A stretch of DNA of 64,000 nucleotides from Flavobacterium sp. SM15 (GCF_022012335.1 NZ_JAKLTO010000001.1:496001-560000), one strand, 5' to 3'. Counted from the first letter of the stretch, positions 1 to 8,787 are shown. Translations and numbers: made by a program. The notes: generated by a model not told the origin, from the sequence alone.

Positions 1-1
1 G

Positions 2-64
2 ATCCTGACGTGTCAGGCACACCCAACTTCTTCAGAAATCTATGTGGACTATGATGACGTATAA
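2..64 (+). CDS. C-terminal end of a 2Fe-2S ferredoxin-type reductase (partial, runs off left edge)
   Basis: Only the last 20 codons are present, in frame 2, ending at TAA 62-64. They contain LTCQAHPTS followed by an acidic YVDYDD tail. This matches the C-terminus of the plant-type 2Fe-2S domain of PaaE-like oxidoreductases, where the Cys of LTCQ is the fourth cluster ligand. The family moves electrons from NAD(P)H through FAD and a 2Fe-2S cluster. A hairpin terminator follows at about 111-144, as expected after a gene end. The call rests on a short piece; the rest of the gene lies upstream of the window. Confidence 0.55.
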   Translation: MLTCQAHPTSSEIYVDYDDV

Positions 65-110
65 AACATTTTGTCCCGAATAAGAATATTTACATCCCAA
101 AAATTACCGA

Positions 111-144
111 AAATCGACAAATCATGCATTTCGTCGATTTTTTT
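111..144 (+). terminator. Rho-independent terminator after the partial reductase gene
   Basis: An 8-bp perfect stem (AAATCGAC at 111-118 with GTCGATTT at 133-140) is followed by a run of T on the + strand. It separates the partial reductase from the S74 protein. Confidence 0.7.
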
Positions 145-253
145 GTTGTTTAATCGAAAATATTTAACAATAAGAATTAGTAATGTTTGTTTTTTATAGT
201 TTCGCCCAAATTTCACAAAAACTATAACATTATAACCTAATTACTAACCCCTT

Positions 254-2167
254 ATGAAAACTTTTATCAGGTTTTCAATTTTTGCTTTGGTATTCGTTAT
301 CAACACTACGGTACAAGCACAAGTTGGAATCGGAACCACAACACCTAACTCAAGTTCAGTACTTGATGTTACCTCAACTACAGCGGGTCTATTAACACCG
401 CGAATGACAATGGCACAACGCAACGCCATTACAACTCCGGCAACCGGTTTATTGATCTATCAAACCGACAACACTCCCGGATTTTACTACTACAACAGCT
501 CAGCTTGGGTTCCTTTTGGGGGATCAGGTTGGGGATTAACCGGTAATGCAGGTACCACTGTTGGAACCAATTTTTTAGGAACCACAGACAATCAGGATTT
601 TGCCATCAAAACCAATAATACCGAAGCAATTCGCGTTAAGAATGACGGAAAAATAGGGATTGGTAATACTGCCCCTTCGAGTAAAATCCACATTACCGGA
701 ACAACGGTGCCAGGAGTTACCGGAGGAACCACAAACCTTATCAATCAGAATTTCTCCTCGTATACGGTAACTCAAAACTACACTCCGGATGCTGCTTGTA
801 CTACTACTACCGGATGGACAACTTCATCGGCGGCTCCGGCTTCGTATGTATGTACCACTTGTGTGGCTCCATATTTATATATTGATTCGGATGATTCCGG
901 ATGTGACCAGGTAGCTACGGCATACATGAACTTTACACCAACAACTTCCTCTGTGGCAGTTAGCTTTGGATATCGCTTCGATGAGTATTCATCCGGTGTA
1001 GATTCCTTCCGAGTATATCTATACAATAACGGAACATCGGCTCAAGTAGGAGCTAACTTAGTTTCTGCTGCCGTTGATGTTAACTCCACTTATTCAGGAA
1101 CGTTGACAGTTACTCCGGGAGTAAGTTATTCTTTGCGTTTTGAATACATCGGAACTTATTCTTTTGGCGCAACTGTAGATAACGTTTTAGTAACCGAAAC
1201 TGTTGCTCCGGTAACCGGTTCTTATGTATTCCGTTTAGAAGACGGAACTCAGGCTGCTGGAAAAGTATTGACTTCAGATGCAAACGGAAATGCTTATTGG
1301 CAAGTACCTGGTGGGGGATCAGGTTCGGGAAGTACCTATACGTTCACAAATGGTCTTACCAATGCATCCGGAACGGTAAAACTAGGTGGTGCTTTGATCG
1401 AAAGTACTACTATTGGAGCTACTTCTTTTCCATTAAACGTAAGCAGTGTAACTAAACCCTACATGTTGCGCGTGGATAACGACGAAGACGTGGTAAAATT
1501 TGGGCATGATACCACCTTGTCTGATGAAGGTGCTGCTTTAACCATTGATGGCTATGCTACCACCGTGAAGTACTTAACTTCTGCAAAGAACGGAAATTCA
1601 AGAGGAACTGCCGTGGGCGTAGGATCAATCGAATATTTAGTGGACGGTGAGGCAACCATTGCTTCGAGTTTCAGTCTTACTCCAACCATTACCAATACTT
1701 ATGATTTGGGGACCAGTGCAAGCCGTTGGAGTAACATTTATTTACAAAATGCTCCAATTGTAACTTCAGACGTTACTTTAAAAAAGAACATCAAAACATT
1801 AGGATACGGTTTAAAGGAACTTATGAAATTGACTCCGATTTCCTATCAGTGGAAAAACGACTACATTGGAAAAACATTGATTCCTGAACATTTAAGACAA
1901 ACCTCGCTTGGTTTTTCGGCACAGGAATTACAAACCGTTTTACCGGAAGTAGTAAAAACTCACGACTGGAAAATCAAAAGTGAAGCTACCCCGGATCAGT
2001 ACGAGTATGTACAAAACGATAAATTGGGGGTAATGTATTCACAAATTATTCCGGTAACGGTAAAAGCAATTCAGGAGCAACAAGCGGAAATCGAAGAACT
2101 GAAAACCGCAGTAAAAGAACTGAAAGCACAAAACGAAATGTTAATGCAATTGCTTCAAAAGAAATAA
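254..2167 (+). CDS. Secreted surface protein with C-terminal S74 (tail-spike chaperone) domain
   Basis: This 637-residue protein starts with a signal peptide (residues 1-22, cut at about VQA|Q). The next part carries the QVGIGTTTPNSSSVLDV motif common at the N-terminus of Bacteroidota surface proteins. The middle is Ser/Thr/Gly-rich and beta-like, with a Cys-containing stretch near residues 175-220. Residues about 505-605 form a peptidase S74-like intramolecular chaperone domain (SDVTLKKNIKTL, then GFSAQELQTVLPEVV). The last 30 residues are a Glu/Lys/Leu coiled coil. In phage tail spikes this domain helps trimer folding and then cuts itself off after recognition of the Ser in the SD motif. 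Here it probably assembles a trimeric surface fibre. The gene is monocistronic, between terminators on both sides. Confidence 0.8.
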   Translation: MKTFIRFSIFALVFVINTTVQAQVGIGTTTPNSSSVLDVTSTTAGLLTPRMTMAQRNAITTPATGLLIYQTDNTPGFYYYNSSAWVPFGGSGWGLTGNAGTTVGTNFLGTTDNQDFAIKTNNTEAIRVKNDGKIGIGNTAPSSKIHITGTTVPGVTGGTTNLINQNFSSYTVTQNYTPDAACTTTTGWTTSSAAPASYVCTTCVAPYLYIDSDDSGCDQVATAYMNFTPTTSSVAVSFGYRFDEYSSGVDSFRVYLYNNGTSAQVGANLVSAAVDVNSTYSGTLTVTPGVSYSLRFEYIGTYSFGATVDNVLVTETVAPVTGSYVFRLEDGTQAAGKVLTSDANGNAYWQVPGGGSGSGSTYTFTNGLTNASGTVKLGGALIESTTIGATSFPLNVSSVTKPYMLRVDNDEDVVKFGHDTTLSDEGAALTIDGYATTVKYLTSAKNGNSRGTAVGVGSIEYLVDGEATIASSFSLTPTITNTYDLGTSASRWSNIYLQNAPIVTSDVTLKKNIKTLGYGLKELMKLTPISYQWKNDYIGKTLIPEHLRQTSLGFSAQELQTVLPEVVKTHDWKIKSEATPDQYEYVQNDKLGVMYSQIIPVTVKAIQEQQAEIEELKTAVKELKAQNEMLMQLLQKK

Positions 2168-2172
2168 AAAAT

Positions 2173-2205
2173 AAAAGAGCTGAATTACTTCAGCTCTTTT
2201 TTTAT
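2173..2205. terminator. Bidirectional terminator between S74 protein and GT9 gene
   Basis: AAAAGAGCTGAA pairs with TTCAGCTCTTTT in a near-perfect palindrome, with A- and T-runs on both flanks. It can stop the + strand S74 gene and the - strand GT9/DUF4254 operon; it overlaps the end of the GT9 coding region (stop at 2185). Confidence 0.8.
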
Positions 2206-3222
2206 AGTATTAATAACAGTTTGAGGTGAGATGGTACGCATAGCATCTTCGTATCCCGGAACTTCTTTGTTACCATAAACCGAAGTAGGCAACAAGGGGT
2301 ACTTGTCACGATCCGCAATTATGCAATTTTCCATCGGTTGATTAAAAGGAACAAAACCAGCATACGGATGTGTCGCACCCCACAAGGTAATAACCTTTAC
2401 CCCCAACATCGCGGCAATATGCGCGTTTCCGGAATCCATGCTGAGCATCACATCAAGGTTGGAAATCAAATCCAGTTCTTGGTTCAGGTTTAGCTTACCA
2501 GCAACAACTTCAACATTAACGTGATTTTTTTTGAGTTGGTTCAACAACTGTATTTCTTTAGCTCCGCCTCCAAAAAGCAAAAGCTTATTTTCTAGGTCTA
2601 AGGCCAATTGATCAATTACTTCCTGCAGCAAATCAAGCGGATACACTTTACTTTGGTATTGTGCAAAGGGAGCAATTCCAATCCATTTTTGGTCTTTCAA
2701 TCCGGTCACTGTAATAACTTCAGGAGTTAAAACCGTTTTTGCTGGAAACTTCGGATGCGCTAAATTAATAGGAAGTCCAAGAGCTTTAAAAGTATCGGCA
2801 TGACGCTCGACCATTGGTTTAACCGGTTCTAAGACTTTGTTTTCGGCTCGCGTCAGCGCCTTTTTTGCCGCTCTTCCTTTATCGGTTGTGGCAGTCGCCT
2901 TTCCGCTAAGGGTAAAGAGGTTTCGAACTACATGAGAGCGCAAAACGTTGTGCAAATCGGCAACGGCATCAATATTAAGTTTTCGCAGATCATTAAAGAG
3001 GCGTAACAAGCCTACAAAACCTTTATGGCGTTGTTTTACGTCAACCGCAAAGAAATTAACATTGGGTATATCGCGAAAAAAAGGTTGAAAAAAAGGGCGG
3101 GAAACCACCGTTAGTTTTACTTCAGGGTACTGCAAAACTAAGGCTCTGAGCACGGGAACTGTCATTGCGACATCGCCCATTGCCGAGAGCCTTATTACTG
3201 CAATATGCTTTGGTTTAGCCAT
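2185..3222 (-). CDS. Glycosyltransferase family 9 (heptosyltransferase-like)
   Basis: The 345-residue product has the GT9 layout. The N-terminal Rossmann segment is IAVIRLSAMGDVAMTVPVL. The C-terminal nucleotide-sugar region carries SMDSGNAHIAAMLGVKV and LWGATHPYAGF. The family adds ADP-heptose or related sugars to LPS core in the cytoplasm. I chose ATG at 3222; a TTG one codon upstream is the only alternative in the immediate vicinity. The DUF4254 gene ends 10 bp upstream, so the two are probably co-transcribed and may act together in core LPS assembly. The acceptor cannot be read from sequence. Confidence 0.85.
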   Translation of the reverse strand: MAKPKHIAVIRLSAMGDVAMTVPVLRALVLQYPEVKLTVVSRPFFQPFFRDIPNVNFFAVDVKQRHKGFVGLLRLFNDLRKLNIDAVADLHNVLRSHVVRNLFTLSGKATATTDKGRAAKKALTRAENKVLEPVKPMVERHADTFKALGLPINLAHPKFPAKTVLTPEVITVTGLKDQKWIGIAPFAQYQSKVYPLDLLQEVIDQLALDLENKLLLFGGGAKEIQLLNQLKKNHVNVEVVAGKLNLNQELDLISNLDVMLSMDSGNAHIAAMLGVKVITLWGATHPYAGFVPFNQPMENCIIADRDKYPLLPTSVYGNKEVPGYEDAMRTISPQTVINTIKKELK

Positions 3223-3232
3223 CAAAAAGATG

Positions 3233-3838
3233 CTATTTTTTATTCTGATACAACACCGGATTCAATTCTTCGTCGTTGTACATTTTCATTTGTTTGTACA
3301 CTTTCATGTACTTGTCTCCACTTGAAATATCGGTAAGCAATTCACTAATGGAAGTAAACATATCGCTTTTCTGATCTAACAATACGTTTAATTTTTCCTG
3401 ACATTTTGCGCGGTGCTCCGGGGTAGCTTCCACTCGGTTAGCTTCCTCGCTCATGTGGTAAATTTTAAGTGCTAAAATCGACAAACGATCAATCGCCCAA
3501 GCCGGACTTTCGGTATTGATTTTGGCATTCGGTTTTACCTGAACGTCTTTGTATTTCTGTAAAAAATAACTGTCGATGAATTCTACCATATCGGTACGCA
3601 CCTGGTTCGAAGCATCAATCTTACGTTTTAAATCTAAGGCCGCTACCGGGTCAATGTTCGGATCACGAACAATATCTTCATAGTGCCACTGTACGGTATC
3701 TACCCAGTTTTTAGCATACAATAAATATTCGATAGAACCTTTCTCATAAGGATTTTTTACCGGTTGATACACATCGTCAATTACGTGGTAATCGTTGATG
3801 CTTTGCTCGAAAATAGGAAACGCGAATTCAGCAAACAT
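3233..3838 (-). CDS. DUF4254 family protein
   Basis: This 201-residue soluble, mostly helical protein has no signal peptide or membrane segment. I recognise it as DUF4254, a family of unknown function common in Bacteroidota and often placed beside GT9 glycosyltransferase genes. Its conserved core here includes HYEDIVRDP and AIDRLSILALKIYHM. It is the first gene of a two-gene unit with the GT9 enzyme downstream. A role supporting LPS core glycosylation is inference from the pairing only. Confidence 0.8.
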   Translation of the reverse strand: MFAEFAFPIFEQSINDYHVIDDVYQPVKNPYEKGSIEYLLYAKNWVDTVQWHYEDIVRDPNIDPVAALDLKRKIDASNQVRTDMVEFIDSYFLQKYKDVQVKPNAKINTESPAWAIDRLSILALKIYHMSEEANRVEATPEHRAKCQEKLNVLLDQKSDMFTSISELLTDISSGDKYMKVYKQMKMYNDEELNPVLYQNKK

Positions 3839-3856
3839 ACTTCTTAATTTTATTTA

Positions 3857-3864
3857 CAAACCTA
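3857..3864 (-). promoter_or_regulatory. Candidate -7 element of the DUF4254-GT9 operon
   Basis: Read on the minus strand this is TAGGTTTG, a full match to the Flavobacterium -7 consensus TAnnTTTG, 18 bp before the DUF4254 start. I did not see a clear -33 TTG at the usual distance. Confidence 0.45.
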
Positions 3865-3974
3865 CATAAATTTTTCCATCTGGGAATATACTATCTAAAT
3901 TATGTGGCCCGCTTTGCCCCAAAATAAAACAACGCTTTTACCAAAAGAACTATAGTTTTTATACCTTTAACCTT

Positions 3975-3982
3975 TACTTTTG
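3975..3982 (+). promoter_or_regulatory. Candidate -7 element of upp
   Basis: TACTTTTG matches TAnnTTTG and lies 24 bp before the upp ATG. It is divergent from the DUF4254 promoter in the same 168-bp gap. Confidence 0.45.
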
Positions 3983-4006
3983 TATTTCAAACTTTAAATA
4001 AAATTT

Positions 4007-4660
4007 ATGCACATTCATTATATCTCCGAAAAAAACAGCATCCTGAACCACTTTCTAACGCAACTTCGCGATGTAACCATTCAAAAAGACAGCATGCGTT
4101 TTCGAAAAAACATCGAACGTATCGGAGAAATCATGGCGTATGAATTGAGCAAAACTTTAGACTACAAAGATATTTCCGTTCAAACTCCTTTAGGCATAAA
4201 ACACACTACCACAGTTGCTGAGCCCGTAGTTCTGTGTTCCATCCTAAGAGCAGGGCTGGCTTTGCATCAAGGATTTATGAACTTTTTTGACGATGCGGAA
4301 AACGGATTTGTATCGGCCTACCGCCATCATTACAACAACGATGATGCCTTTGAAATTTTAGTGGAATACCAAGCCGCTCCGTCTTTTGAAGGTAAAAACC
4401 TTATTCTGATTGACCCGATGTTGGCTACCGGACAATCGTTAGTGGCGGTACTTCATAAATTACATCTGGAACAAAAACCAAAAGAAATCCATATCGCGGT
4501 GGTAATCGCTGCTCCGGAAGGAATCGCTTATCTTGAACAAAACTTACCGGAAAACTGTCATTTGTGGGTAGCGGCGCTGGATGAAAAACTCAACGAGAAA
4601 AACTACATTGTTCCCGGATTGGGCGATGCTGGAGATTTGGCCTACGGAAGCAAACTATAA
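4007..4660 (+). CDS. upp: Uracil phosphoribosyltransferase
   Basis: This 217-residue enzyme makes UMP from uracil and PRPP (pyrimidine salvage). The PRPP-binding loop is at residues about 131-143 (LILIDPMLATGQS), and the C-terminal uracil-binding end reads VPGLGDAGDLAYG. SILRAG near residue 77 is also family-typical. Length fits the family. The upp-DUF6427-DUF6341-purD neighbourhood puts it beside a second nucleotide gene. The 3' end overlaps the convergent DUF6427 gene by 6 bp. Confidence 0.95.
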   Translation: MHIHYISEKNSILNHFLTQLRDVTIQKDSMRFRKNIERIGEIMAYELSKTLDYKDISVQTPLGIKHTTTVAEPVVLCSILRAGLALHQGFMNFFDDAENGFVSAYRHHYNNDDAFEILVEYQAAPSFEGKNLILIDPMLATGQSLVAVLHKLHLEQKPKEIHIAVVIAAPEGIAYLEQNLPENCHLWVAALDEKLNEKNYIVPGLGDAGDLAYGSKL

Positions 4661-5584
4661 TTGTCCGAAGAAAATAATCAGGGAAATAATTACTAATCCG
4701 CCAAGTACACTTTCCTTAACCCATTTATTTTCCTGACTTTCCAGAAAGTTAGTACCTAGAACCGATAACGGGAAAAAAGTAAACATAAGAAAACTGTTGT
4801 TTTTTTCTGCGGAAAGTACATAAATGGCAACCCCTAAAAGAAACGTAAATATAATTTTCTTATAAGAAGACTGCATGTTTAATGGTCGGTTCGGCAATGA
4901 AATCAATTGGGTTGCAAAAAACAAAACCGCCACCGAAGAGAAAAATGCCAGGGCTATATTTTGAAAAACGTTTTCGAAATACGTGAAATCAAAACTAATG
5001 CGCACCTGATCCGTCACAAAATCCAAAAAACTTCGGTCAATAATTAACACTGCCAAGGCAAAAAGCACAGCAACAGAGAAAAAAGCAATGAAAGGAATCA
5101 GCCAGTTTCGATAATCGCCCGAAACGTGGAAAATAATGGAAATGAAAACCAAAATCAGGAAAAGGATACTCCAAAAATGAAATAGCGCCGCAACAAAAAT
5201 CCAGAGTGAGGCATCAAATATTTTTTCTTTCGGAGTAATCATCGACTGCATGGAAACCAAACGACGCATGGCTAAGAGTAAAAAGAAATTCGCCAGAATA
5301 ACATTTATATTTACCAAAGTAGTTGGGAAAAGCACCAAAAAAATAAAAAATAAAAAGGCCGCATAACTATTGTCTTTACTTAGCCCGTTGCGCTTGGTAA
5401 TGAAACGAACTAAAAACATCGAAACAATTAAAACTGAGAGCAAGACCAATTTTTGACCCACCGTATAGATGTTTTGCGTCCAGGAAAAGTCTCTGGTTTG
5501 GTACAAAAAGTAGAATAAAACCAGCAACAAACTGATTAAAATGTAATTTATTGGACGGGATTTATTAAAAAGACTTGCTATCAT
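4655..5584 (-). CDS. DUF6427 family multi-pass membrane protein
   Basis: The 309-residue protein is almost entirely hydrophobic, with roughly eight or nine predicted membrane helices. It opens with MIASLFNKSRPINYILISLLL, which I recognise as DUF6427, a Flavobacteriia family of unknown function. Hydrophobic helices with scattered Arg/Lys in the loops suggest an inner-membrane protein. It overlaps the upp 3' end by 6 bp, tail to tail. Upstream it faces the DUF6341 gene, another small membrane protein of unknown function. No catalytic motif is visible. Confidence 0.75.
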   Translation of the reverse strand: MIASLFNKSRPINYILISLLLVLFYFLYQTRDFSWTQNIYTVGQKLVLLSVLIVSMFLVRFITKRNGLSKDNSYAAFLFFIFLVLFPTTLVNINVILANFFLLLAMRRLVSMQSMITPKEKIFDASLWIFVAALFHFWSILFLILVFISIIFHVSGDYRNWLIPFIAFFSVAVLFALAVLIIDRSFLDFVTDQVRISFDFTYFENVFQNIALAFFSSVAVLFFATQLISLPNRPLNMQSSYKKIIFTFLLGVAIYVLSAEKNNSFLMFTFFPLSVLGTNFLESQENKWVKESVLGGLVIISLIIFFGQL

Positions 5585-5596
5585 GCAGATATTTTA

Positions 5597-5604
5597 TATT
5601 TTTG
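5597..5604 (+). promoter_or_regulatory. Candidate -7 element for the DUF6341 transcript
   Basis: TATTTTTG matches TAnnTTTG. It would give a leader of roughly 90 nt before the DUF6341 start, and that leader contains a small open frame at 5642-5704. Confidence 0.35.
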
Positions 5605-5641
5605 TGACTGTAAAGATAACATTTGTACAAAAGAGACTAAC

Positions 5642-5704
5642 ATGAAAGGAGAAGTTTTTTCTTTTCTGTCAGTTCCCGATAAATTTAAAAAACTAAACCT
5701 ATGA
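5642..5704 (+). CDS. Possible 20-codon upstream ORF coupled to DUF6341
   Basis: An ATG at 5642 opens a 20-codon frame (starts MKGEVFSFLSV) that ends at TGA 5702-5704. That stop overlaps the DUF6341 start in an ATGA arrangement, the usual geometry for translational coupling. It may be a short protein, a leader peptide or chance. I do not recognise the peptide. Confidence 0.3.
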   Translation: MKGEVFSFLSVPDKFKKLNL

Positions 5705-5931
5705 AAGCTTTTTTTGAAGGAATTCAGTATTTATTCGTAGACATCCTTTTCAAACCAATGGATTGGTTCCGTGAAATGGAATTATCGAACTGGTGGACTG
5801 CCAACATCGTAAACTGGATTTTCATTGCAGTTTGTTGCTACTGGACTTGGTACTGGACCAAAGAATTAAAAATATTCAAAGATAAAGGACAGGACGAGCA
5901 AGACACAACGGCTCACTCTTTCTTAAAATAA
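5701..5931 (+). CDS. DUF6341 family small membrane protein
   Basis: The 76-residue product has an amphipathic N-terminus (FFEGIQYLFVDILFKPMDW) and one Trp-rich membrane segment at about residues 32-50 (NIVNWIFIAVCCYWTWYW). It ends in a short acidic, polar tail. I recognise it as DUF6341, a conserved Flavobacteriia protein of unknown function. Database entries for this family are sometimes labelled uracil phosphoribosyltransferase by neighbourhood, but it has no PRPP loop and cannot be that enzyme. A strong terminator follows. Confidence 0.75.
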   Translation: MKAFFEGIQYLFVDILFKPMDWFREMELSNWWTANIVNWIFIAVCCYWTWYWTKELKIFKDKGQDEQDTTAHSFLK

Positions 5932-5946
5932 GACTTAAAATAAAAA

Positions 5947-5975
5947 AACCCGATTCTCATGGAATCGGGTTTTTC
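5947..5975. terminator. Bidirectional terminator between DUF6341 and purD
   Basis: AACCCGATTC pairs with GAATCGGGTT around a short TCATG loop, with A-run and T-run flanks. It serves both convergent genes. Confidence 0.85.
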
Positions 5976-5979
5976 TTTT

Positions 5980-7251
5980 CTATAAATCGAAACCGATGTC
6001 TTTGCGGTAATACATCTTGTCGAATTTTATTTTTTCAATATTGGCATACGATTGGGCAATGGCTTCTCTAAAATTATCTCCATAAGAAGTAACTGCAATC
6101 ACACGACCGCCGTTAGTAACCACCTCATTATCTTTTATAGCAGTACCGGCGTGAAAAGCAATAGATCCTTCTACGTTTTCCAATCCCGAGATCACTTTAC
6201 CTTTTTCGTACTCTTCCGGATAGCCTCCCGATACGATCATAATCGTTGTTGCGCTACGCGGATCGATTTCAAAATCAACCTGATCTAGAGTTTGTGTAGC
6301 AATCGCTTTAAAAATCTTCACCAAATCTGATTTAAGCCTCGGCATCACCACTTCGGTTTCCGGATCACCCATACGCACATTGTATTCAATCACAAAAGGA
6401 TCATCTCCAACTTTGATTAAACCGATGAACACAAAACCTTTGTATTCGATAGTGTCTTTCTGAAAACCATCTATGGTTGGCTTCACAATACGGTCTTCAA
6501 TTTTTTGCAGAAATTCGGGTGTAGCAAACGGCACTGGGGAAACAGCGCCCATTCCACCAGTATTCAACCCGGTATCGCCTTCTCCGATTCGTTTATAGTC
6601 TTTTGCAGTTGGTAATATTTTATACGATTTGCCGTCGGTTAAGACAAAACAACTCAGTTCAATTCCGTCCAAAAACTCTTCAATGACCACTTTAGAAGAA
6701 GCCGCACCGAATTTTGCTTCCACCAACATATTTCTTAATTCCTGTTGTGCTTCTGACAAATCATTTAAGATCAAAACGCCTTTTCCGGCCGCTAATCCAT
6801 CTGCTTTTAAAACATAAGGAGCGTTCAGTGTGGTTAAAAATTCGCATCCGGCTTCAACCGTTTCTTTGGTAAAACTTTGATAACGGGCTGTTGGGATGTT
6901 GTGCTTTACTAAAAATTCTTTGGCAAATTCTTTACTGCCTTCCAATTGTGCGCCGTGTTTTGACGGACCAATAACGGGAATATGCTGCAAATCAGTATCT
7001 GTTTTAAAAAAATCGTACACTCCGTTTACCAGTGGATCTTCCGGTCCTACCACTACCATTTCAATGTTTTCGGTTTGCACAAAGTTTTTAACCGCTACAA
7101 AATCATTAGGGTTGATCGCTACATTCACGGCAATAGACGCGGTACCCGCATTACCGGGAGCGACAAACAATTTAGAACAGTGAGAACTCTGAAGCATTTT
7201 CCAGGCTAGGGCGTGTTCTCTTCCGCCGGAGCCTAACAGTAGAATATTCAT
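5980..7251 (-). CDS. purD: Phosphoribosylamine-glycine ligase (GAR synthetase)
   Basis: PurD joins glycine to 5-phosphoribosylamine using ATP, the second step of purine synthesis. The protein begins MNILLLGSGGREHALAW, the diagnostic N-terminus. It continues with an ATP-grasp region (residues about 100-290, including KADGLAAGKGV) and GFVFIGLIK followed by EYNVRMGDPETEVVMPRL. I start it at ATG 7251, giving 423 residues, the family's normal length. The nine codons upstream (from 7278) overlap the promoter and are not conserved-looking. It is a single-gene unit. Confidence 0.95.
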   Translation of the reverse strand: MNILLLGSGGREHALAWKMLQSSHCSKLFVAPGNAGTASIAVNVAINPNDFVAVKNFVQTENIEMVVVGPEDPLVNGVYDFFKTDTDLQHIPVIGPSKHGAQLEGSKEFAKEFLVKHNIPTARYQSFTKETVEAGCEFLTTLNAPYVLKADGLAAGKGVLILNDLSEAQQELRNMLVEAKFGAASSKVVIEEFLDGIELSCFVLTDGKSYKILPTAKDYKRIGEGDTGLNTGGMGAVSPVPFATPEFLQKIEDRIVKPTIDGFQKDTIEYKGFVFIGLIKVGDDPFVIEYNVRMGDPETEVVMPRLKSDLVKIFKAIATQTLDQVDFEIDPRSATTIMIVSGGYPEEYEKGKVISGLENVEGSIAFHAGTAIKDNEVVTNGGRVIAVTSYGDNFREAIAQSYANIEKIKFDKMYYRKDIGFDL

Positions 7252-7275
7252 GTTGTTGTGTGTTGTTTGAGACGG

Positions 7276-7283
7276 CAAAAATA
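7276..7283 (-). promoter_or_regulatory. Candidate -7 element of purD
   Basis: On the minus strand this reads TATTTTTG (TAnnTTTG), 24 bp before ATG 7251. It overlaps the longer possible reading frame and so supports the shorter purD start. Confidence 0.45.
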
Positions 7284-7343
7284 CTTTATTTTTAATTAGC
7301 TTCCCAGATTCTGTTAAAAGTAATTTTTTTTACAGAATTTTTC

Positions 7344-7351
7344 TATATTTG
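7344..7351 (+). promoter_or_regulatory. Candidate -7 element of the T9SS protein at 7373
   Basis: TATATTTG fits TAnnTTTG exactly and sits 21 bp before ATG 7373. An upstream ATG at 7349 lies inside this element, so it is unlikely to be the true start. Confidence 0.5.
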
Positions 7352-7372
7352 TACGTCTTAAAACGTAAAAAA

Positions 7373-8692
7373 ATGAAAAAACAACTACTTACATTAGCTT
7401 TGGCTATTATGGGAAGTTCTGTCTTTGCTCAATCATGGACTGAACAGAACACAGGATTTTCAACTCCTTCAAGAGGAATTAGCGAAATCCGAATTGTAAA
7501 CACAAACACCGTTTGGGCTTTGGCTTACGATGGTGCTGCACCTACAACCAACATTCAAGAATTCACAACAACAAGTGACGGAGGGGCAACTTGGACAGCC
7601 GGTATAATTGATATTGGTGACCCAGCTCTTAAATTGACAAACATTACCGCAGTTAGCCCAACCACAGCTTGGGTAGGTGCTTTTGATGAAGTTACCGGTA
7701 TTGGCGGTGTTTGGAAAACAGAAGATACAGGGGCAACATGGACTCAGCAAAACTCAAGTGCTTTTCAAACAAATGGTGAGTCTTGGTTTAATGTGGTTCA
7801 TTTCTTTGACGCTAACAACGGAATTGCCATGGGTGATCCTGAAGGTGGCGAATTTGAAGTTTATACTACAAATGACGGAGGAGATAACTGGACACGTGTT
7901 CCTGCGGCGAGCTTACCAGATCCACTTTCTGCAGAATACGGATATAACGGAGGTTATGTTACGGCTGGTAATACGTTCTGGTTTGTAACCAATAAAGGAA
8001 AAATCTACAGAACAACTGATATGGGGGCAACTTGGAGTAAATTCAACAGTCCAATTTCTGATTTCGGTAGTACTGCGGTTAACGGAAAAATGTACTTCAG
8101 CAATAACACTAATGGTGTATTATTGAGAAATGGTGCTACTAATAATTTCTACTCTACTACTGACGGTGGAGCAACTTGGAGTGCTGCATCAACTTTTACC
8201 GGAACAAGAAAAGTATTGTCATACATCCCGAACACTTCAACAATTGTTGCTACTTCTTCAACTAGTGGCAACACAGGATCTGACTTCAGTTCTAACAACG
8301 GAGCTACTTGGACTAACATCGAAAGTGGTGGTGACCAAAGAGGTTATGTAGCTTTCATCGATGGTTCTACTGGATGGTGTGGTGGATTTAACACCGATGC
8401 TACTACAGGAGGAATCTTCAAATTCAGCGGTAACTTATCTGCTAACTCATTCAACGCAAACAAAAGTGCAATCTATCCTAACCCAACAAACGGTTTAGTA
8501 ACTATCGCTTTGGCAACTGCTGAAACTTTTGAAGCTAAAGTAATGGACATTAACGGAAAAGTTCTTTTAACTAAAACGTTCAACGCTTTAGAAAACAACA
8601 TCATGGATGTTTCTTCTCTTTCAAGTGGAGTTTACATGATGGAACTAAAATTTGCTGACAAAAAAGAAGTTAAGAAATTAGTGAAAAACTAA
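7373..8692 (+). CDS. Secreted protein with YCF48/BNR-like repeats and T9SS sorting tail
   Basis: The 439-residue product (start ATG 7373) has a signal peptide (1-19, SVFA|Q). Its repeats carry the pattern T-DGGATW or TNDGGDNW, seen at least five times. This is the Asp-box style found in sialidase-like and YCF48-type beta-propellers. The last 70 residues (AIYPNPTNG ... SSLSSGVYMMEL ... KKLVKN) are a type A T9SS sorting domain, so it should be exported through the outer membrane and anchored or released. The enzymatic role, if any, is not visible; a propeller binding or scaffold role is possible. It has its own promoter and terminator. Confidence 0.85.
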   Translation: MKKQLLTLALAIMGSSVFAQSWTEQNTGFSTPSRGISEIRIVNTNTVWALAYDGAAPTTNIQEFTTTSDGGATWTAGIIDIGDPALKLTNITAVSPTTAWVGAFDEVTGIGGVWKTEDTGATWTQQNSSAFQTNGESWFNVVHFFDANNGIAMGDPEGGEFEVYTTNDGGDNWTRVPAASLPDPLSAEYGYNGGYVTAGNTFWFVTNKGKIYRTTDMGATWSKFNSPISDFGSTAVNGKMYFSNNTNGVLLRNGATNNFYSTTDGGATWSAASTFTGTRKVLSYIPNTSTIVATSSTSGNTGSDFSSNNGATWTNIESGGDQRGYVAFIDGSTGWCGGFNTDATTGGIFKFSGNLSANSFNANKSAIYPNPTNGLVTIALATAETFEAKVMDINGKVLLTKTFNALENNIMDVSSLSSGVYMMELKFADKKEVKKLVKN

Positions 8693-8712
8693 GCTTACTT
8701 AAAAGCATACTA

Positions 8713-8742
8713 AAAGGCAAACTTTAGGGTTTGCCTTTTTTT
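8713..8742 (+). terminator. Terminator of the T9SS propeller gene
   Basis: AAAGGCAAACT pairs with GGTTTGCCTTT, followed by a T-run. It separates this gene from the polysaccharide locus. Confidence 0.85.
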
Positions 8743-8787
8743 GTTTTCATAAACACTATCGCTATATTTACCGCTTAAAGTGTACTT

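Noticed and set aside
7888..7903. CACGTG near-palindrome in the T9SS propeller gene
   Set aside because: The arms differ from TGTTC/GAACA, so it is not a parS-type site.
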